Below, one piece after another: positions 7,117 through 9,410 of a stretch of DNA of 9,410 nucleotides. The notes beneath the pieces were generated by a model. The model ran no database searches. It worked only from the letters and a program-made list of their open reading frames with translations, and had not been told where the DNA came from. This DNA comes from Vulcanimicrobiota bacterium (GTDB lineage: Bacteria > Vulcanimicrobiota > Vulcanimicrobiia > Vulcanimicrobiales > Vulcanimicrobiaceae): contig DAHUYY010000067.1 in the NCBI GenBank assembly GCA_027306845.1, positions 1 through 9,410 on the forward strand, read 5' to 3'. The first letter of the stretch is position 1, and each line of letters opens with the position of its first letter. Both the position numbers and the translations under genes were made by a program.

Positions 7117-7602
7117 CTACCGCTGCGTCGGCGTCGCGACGCGAAAACAACTCCCGTCGTGATTGCGCCGCGTCGCTTCACCGAGCGTGCGCGCGGCGTG
7201 TGCCTCCGATCCGCGAATGACGCGCTCCTCCTCCGCGGTGTCGTAACGGCCGGCGCAGCGCGCGGCGAGTTGCATTTCGCGCGCCGGGCGTTCGACGGCG
7301 TGGTCGATCTCGTGCCCCAAACCGAGCGCCGGCGATTGCGTTCCGCCGCTCGTCGTGCGCAGCGCACTCGTCGGATCCCACCAGATCGTGTTGTCGTTGG
7401 GATCGAAGCGATCGTCGTTCCGCGAGTCGGCGCGGAGCGTAAAATCTCGGTTCGGCGAGCCTTCGAGCCGAGCGAAAAGCCCGCGCTCCACGGAGTCGGC
7501 ACGGAGATACCTTTTCGCCTCATCGTACGCGGTGTTGAGGCGGCGTTCGACCGCGAGGCTCCCGTGGCGAACGAAGGGCGAGGAGGAAGCAGCGGCGATC
7601 AT
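7117..7602 (-). CDS. Putative zinc metallopeptidase, M91/NleD-like domain protein
   Basis: The 161-residue protein has no signal peptide or membrane segment. Residues 90-103 (SPALGLGHEIDHAV) hold an HExxH zinc site, with His97, Glu98 and His101. EEERVIRGSEAHAARTLGE (124-142) would supply a third ligand, and RNHDG follows at 146-150. The order of a TIWWDP strand (72-77), a short glycine-rich turn, SPA-x-GLGHE-xxHA, and then EE-RVI-GSE with a terminal basic tail recalls the M91/NleD-like metallopeptidase domains found in effectors and in C-termini of polymorphic (RHS-type) toxins. Here it stands alone, without a carrier region or an obvious immunity gene. The ATG at 7602 has only a weak GGA upstream, so the start is moderate in certainty. 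The gene converges on phr with a 46-base gap and lies about 210 bases downstream of the isomerase on the same strand. A housekeeping or inactive role remains possible; substrate unknown. Confidence 0.66.
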   Translation of the reverse strand: MIAAASSSPFVRHGSLAVERRLNTAYDEAKRYLRADSVERGLFARLEGSPNRDFTLRADSRNDDRFDPNDNTIWWDPTSALRTTSGGTQSPALGLGHEIDHAVERPAREMQLAARCAGRYDTAEEERVIRGSEAHAARTLGEATRRNHDGSCFRVATPTQR

Positions 7603-7631
7603 AGCGCGATCCGTTCACGCAGAATCGCCAT

Positions 7632-7660
7632 CTGTCAAGTCTTGACGCCGGTGCTAGGGT
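7632..7660 (+). promoter_or_regulatory. Candidate sigma-70-type promoter for the structured RNA
   Basis: CTGTCA (7632-7637) and TAGGGT (7655-7660) are separated by 17 bases, the preferred spacer. TAGGGT keeps the T, A and final T of the -10 consensus. Transcription would start near 7664-7668, just before the folded segment. No start codon or ribosome binding site for a good gene follows. Based on pattern match only. Confidence 0.35.
7634..7646. promoter_or_regulatory. Perfect 13-base palindrome overlapping the candidate -35 region
   Basis: GTCAAG-T-CTTGAC is a perfect six-base inverted repeat around one central base. It overlaps the 3' part of the candidate -35 box and the spacer, where a repressor dimer would block polymerase. 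It also lies 32 bases upstream of the metallopeptidase start on the other strand, so it could serve either direction. No regulator family is recognised from the site. Confidence 0.3.
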
Positions 7661-7664
7661 TGGA

Positions 7665-7823
7665 GTGGTGACTGCGTTTTGCGCGCAGCGTGCCATAGGT
7701 GCTGGACCAACGAAAACCCTAAGGGAGCATCAGCTCCGGATACGAAGGCGTGACGGGCAACTGCCTGTCGCTCCCGCGCCCGGGCCGCACCCACCTGCGA
7801 GAAAGCAGGTTCTCACCTCGCAC
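7665..7823 (+). ncRNA. Candidate structured RNA, 6S (SsrS)-like folding plan
   Basis: This gap between genes is rich in nested complementarity. An outer helix can form between GGTGA (7667-7671) and TCACC (7813-7817). A 5' hairpin CTGCG/CGCAG follows (7672-7676 with 7684-7688). An inner helix pairs 7698-7705 with 7785-7791, with one bulge. Next comes GGGAGC (7723-7728) with GCTCCC (7770-7775), capped by GACGGGC/GCCTGTC (7752-7758 with 7763-7769). On the 3' side, ACCTGC/GCAGGT (7793-7798 with 7805-7810) makes a small hairpin. A long rod with a central open region and a small 3' hairpin is the plan of 6S RNA, which binds sigma-70 RNA polymerase. I see no diagnostic motifs of SRP RNA, tmRNA, RNase P, or the cobalamin or TPP riboswitches. 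Strand and ends are inferred from the upstream promoter-like element; the 3' end overlaps the isomerase stop in antisense. Confidence 0.38.
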
Positions 7824-8520
7824 GAAAGACGCTTGACGCGGTCATCGAATCGATCTCTCCGAGGCTGCACGCTCCGCTGCGCGCATCGAGGATGAGGTAC
7901 CCGTGATAGCCCGGCGCCTCGCGCTCGATGAGAGCGAGCGCTTTTTCCGCATTTTCGGCGATATCGTGGACGAGGGCGACGCTCTTACCGGCGAGCGCTG
8001 CAAGCGCGCTCCCCGCGTCGAGGCGCAACGGCTCGGGGGCGAAGCGCAGCCATGCCGAATCGGCCTCCTTCGCCAAGCGCTTGCAGTCGGCGTCGCTGCC
8101 GGCGTGGGTATCGGGCGCGTTCCGCAGCGCGATCGTGATATTGATGGCCTTCGCGAGCCGGGTCGCCTCCCCAAGCGCGGCCGCCAACTCGGGGTAGCTG
8201 CAGGCGCCGAGCCCCGGGGCCCGCGCAACGAGGAGGGGCGCCCCAACGGCGAGCGCGATCCGGAGCGATTCCTCTTTTTCGCTGCGCGGGGCGAGAAAAA
8301 AGCCGTCGTCGAGGGTTGCAAGCGGCGTCACGCAGAGATCGACCGTCGCCTTCCTGATTTGGGCGAGGTAGTCTGCATCGGTTCGCGGAAAGTGCGCTCG
8401 GTCGAACGCTACGCCGTCGCAGAGAGCACTGCGCGCACAGGCATCGAGCCACTCGAGTTGCGTGCAATCGCCACGCGCGAAAGCGGCTTCGAATGCACTG
8501 CTGGCCCAGGCGATCTTCAT
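7813..8520 (-). CDS. Xylose isomerase-like TIM-barrel protein (sugar phosphate isomerase/epimerase family), divergent
   Basis: The 235-residue protein starts with MKIAWASSAFEAAF, a typical first barrel strand. Alternating strand/helix segments follow: TPLATLDDGFF (65-75), APLLVARAPGLG (94-105), INITIALRNAPDTHAG (126-141), LVHDIAE (183-189) and GYHGYLILDARSG (204-216). The order and spacing fit the AP-endonuclease-2/xylose-isomerase-like barrel that includes hydroxypyruvate and sugar epimerases. It is shorter than the usual 250-290 residues. At the strand where active members carry a metal-binding Glu (xLEN) this protein has Arg133, and the final strand has Asp212 where Glu is usual. It may therefore be inactive, metal-free or specialised. 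The ATG at 8520-8518 has no clear Shine-Dalgarno. The gene diverges from rpiB with 40 bases between starts. The barrel family is likely; the reaction is unknown. Confidence 0.72.
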   Translation of the reverse strand: MKIAWASSAFEAAFARGDCTQLEWLDACARSALCDGVAFDRAHFPRTDADYLAQIRKATVDLCVTPLATLDDGFFLAPRSEKEESLRIALAVGAPLLVARAPGLGACSYPELAAALGEATRLAKAINITIALRNAPDTHAGSDADCKRLAKEADSAWLRFAPEPLRLDAGSALAALAGKSVALVHDIAENAEKALALIEREAPGYHGYLILDARSGACSLGEIDSMTASSVFRAR

Positions 8521-8560
8521 CGGCGCGCGAGTTCGACTGCCTAAGGGAGAGCCCTCTGCC

Positions 8561-9067
8561 GTGACCATCGCACTCGGCGCCGACCACGCCGGATTTGAAT
8601 ATAAAGATCGCATCGCCGCGCTCTTGCGCGAGCGCGGCCATAGCGTTATCGATTTCGGAACGCACGATGCGACGCCGGTCGATTATCCGCAGTATGGTTT
8701 TGCCGTCGCCGAAGCGGTCGCAAGCGGGCAGGCCGAGCGCGGCATCGTGGTCTGCGGTTCCTCGATCGGCATCGCGATTGCCGCGAATAAAGTTCCGGGC
8801 GTGCGCTGCGCCCCGGTCGCCGAACCCTACTCCGCCGAATTAGCGCGCCGTCACAACAACGCGAACGTTCTCGCGCTCGCAGAACGGTTGACGGGTTGGG
8901 AGATGGTCGAACGCATCCTCGATATTTTTCTCTCGACGCCTTTCGACGGCGGGCGGCATGCCGCACGCGTCGATCAGCTCTTTGAATTCTCCGACGACCA
9001 ACGCACGCGCACGCTGCGCGCACTCGAACGCGGGGCCGTCGATGACGCCCGCACCGCACAACCGTAA
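8561..9067 (+). CDS. rpiB: Ribose-5-phosphate isomerase B
   Basis: The 168-residue RpiB/LacAB-family enzyme interconverts ribose 5-phosphate and ribulose 5-phosphate in the pentose phosphate pathway, in the cytoplasm. The N-terminus IALGADHAGFEYKD (3-16) is the substrate-binding signature. IVVCGSSIGIAIAANKVPG (62-80) carries the catalytic Cys65, equivalent to E. coli Cys66, and RRHNNANVLAL (96-106) carries His98, equivalent to His99. The Cys places it in the E. coli-type class rather than the mycobacterial Glu-type. The usual CGTGIG loop reads CGSSIG here. The protein is about 18 residues longer than E. coli RpiB, in a C-terminal tail. The GTG at 8561 is chosen because it directly precedes the conserved strand and AAGGGAGA (8543-8550) lies about ten bases upstream. 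The in-frame ATG at 8462 would overlap the isomerase start. glyA follows after 17 bases. Confidence 0.94.
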   Translation: MTIALGADHAGFEYKDRIAALLRERGHSVIDFGTHDATPVDYPQYGFAVAEAVASGQAERGIVVCGSSIGIAIAANKVPGVRCAPVAEPYSAELARRHNNANVLALAERLTGWEMVERILDIFLSTPFDGGRHAARVDQLFEFSDDQRTRTLRALERGAVDDARTAQP

Positions 9068-9084
9068 CGCACAGAAAGCCCATC

Positions 9085-9410
9085 ATGCAGACGCTTCAGC
9101 ACGGCGCGCTCGCCGCACAGGATCCCGAACTCTACGCTTCGATCGCCGACGAAGAGCGACGCCAGCGCGGCAACCTCGAATTGATCGCCTCGGAAAATTA
9201 TGCGAGTGCCGCCGTTCGCGAAGCGATGGCCTGCGTGATGACCAACAAGTACGCTGAAGGCTATCCGGGAAAGCGCTACTACGGCGGTTGTGAATTCGTC
9301 GACGTCGCCGAGACGCTCGCAATCGATCGCGTGAAAGCGATCTTCGGCGCCGAGCACGCCAACGTTCAGCCGCACTCCGGAGCGCAGGCGAACATGGCGG
9401 TCTTCATGGC
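9085..9410 (+). CDS. glyA: Serine hydroxymethyltransferase, N-terminal part (3' end outside window)
   Basis: The frame opens with ATG at 9085 and stays open to the window end, giving 108 residues of a ~415-residue enzyme. GlyA is a PLP-dependent cytoplasmic enzyme that interconverts serine and glycine with tetrahydrofolate, the main source of one-carbon units. Signature segments are ELIASENYAS, MTNKYAEGYPGKRYYGG, and FGAEHANVQPHSGAQANMAV, which hold the substrate- and cofactor-binding residues of the large domain. The N-terminus aligns with the family's usual start, so the ATG is secure. The Shine-Dalgarno is weak (AGAAAG, about 8 bases upstream). It is 17 bases downstream of rpiB, with no terminator between, so the two are probably co-transcribed. 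The rpiB-glyA order is widespread, for example near upp in Bacillus. Confidence 0.96.
   Translation, partial: MQTLQHGALAAQDPELYASIADEERRQRGNLELIASENYASAAVREAMACVMTNKYAEGYPGKRYYGGCEFVDVAETLAIDRVKAIFGAEHANVQPHSGAQANMAVFM

Noticed and set aside
6751..7671. Plus-strand frame running from the end of phr across the metallopeptidase gene
   Set aside because: No motif and Arg-rich composition; it is the shadow of the photolyase end and the HEIDH gene.
7640..7830. SRP RNA, tmRNA, RNase P RNA or a glyA-type (ZTP, THF) or cobalamin riboswitch in the gap
   Set aside because: None of their diagnostic cores was seen, and no plus-strand gene follows directly that such a riboswitch could control.
7665..7895. 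Small plus-strand open frame (76 codons) over the structured gap
   Set aside because: No Shine-Dalgarno, no recognisable protein features, and it extends antisense into the isomerase; the base pairing explains the segment better.

Overview
This is a 9.4 kb window of compact, high-GC bacterial chromosome with gaps of 5 to about 210 bases between genes. I see no insertion sequence, CRISPR array, tRNA or rRNA. The taxon cannot be fixed from the sequence. Lipoprotein signals, a bacterial rpiB-glyA pair and strong GC/CG codon bias fit a free-living high-GC bacterium; a deep-branching phylum such as Eremiobacterota is only a guess.

Layout, left to right. Bases 1-531 (+) hold the C-terminal half of an MFS transporter resembling the fosmidomycin-resistance (Fsr) family. 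It converges, with a 5-base gap, on a five-gene minus-strand operon at 5584-537. In transcription order the operon encodes an enolase-superfamily dipeptide epimerase / N-acetyl-D-glutamate racemase-like enzyme, a DUF1611 (DgcN-like) P-loop protein, a family-5 peptide-binding lipoprotein, a C39-like cysteine peptidase and the tRNA methyltransferase TrmL. The genes are chained by GTGA/ATGA four-base overlaps or a 34-base overlap. The first four look like one D-glutamate or murein-peptide salvage unit: peptide capture, peptide cleavage, epimerisation and D-Glu handling.

A class I CPD photolyase (5583-7070, +) runs divergently from the operon. The two ATG start codons share the palindrome CATG at 5582-5585, so each gene's ribosome binding site lies inside the other gene. 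Next, on the minus strand, is a small gene (7602-7117) for an HEIDH-containing, M91/NleD-like putative zinc peptidase.

The gap 7603-7812 has no convincing gene. It contains a promoter-like element with a perfect 13-base palindrome, followed by a strongly structured segment whose folding plan resembles 6S RNA. Downstream are a short divergent TIM-barrel sugar-isomerase-like gene (8520-7813, -) and, divergent from it, rpiB (8561-9067, +) followed after 17 bases by glyA (9085 to the window end, +, truncated). The rpiB-glyA order is a common bacterial arrangement.

The main points of interest are the D-Glu/muropeptide operon, the overlapping head-to-head start codons, the structured RNA candidate and the stand-alone toxin-like metallopeptidase.
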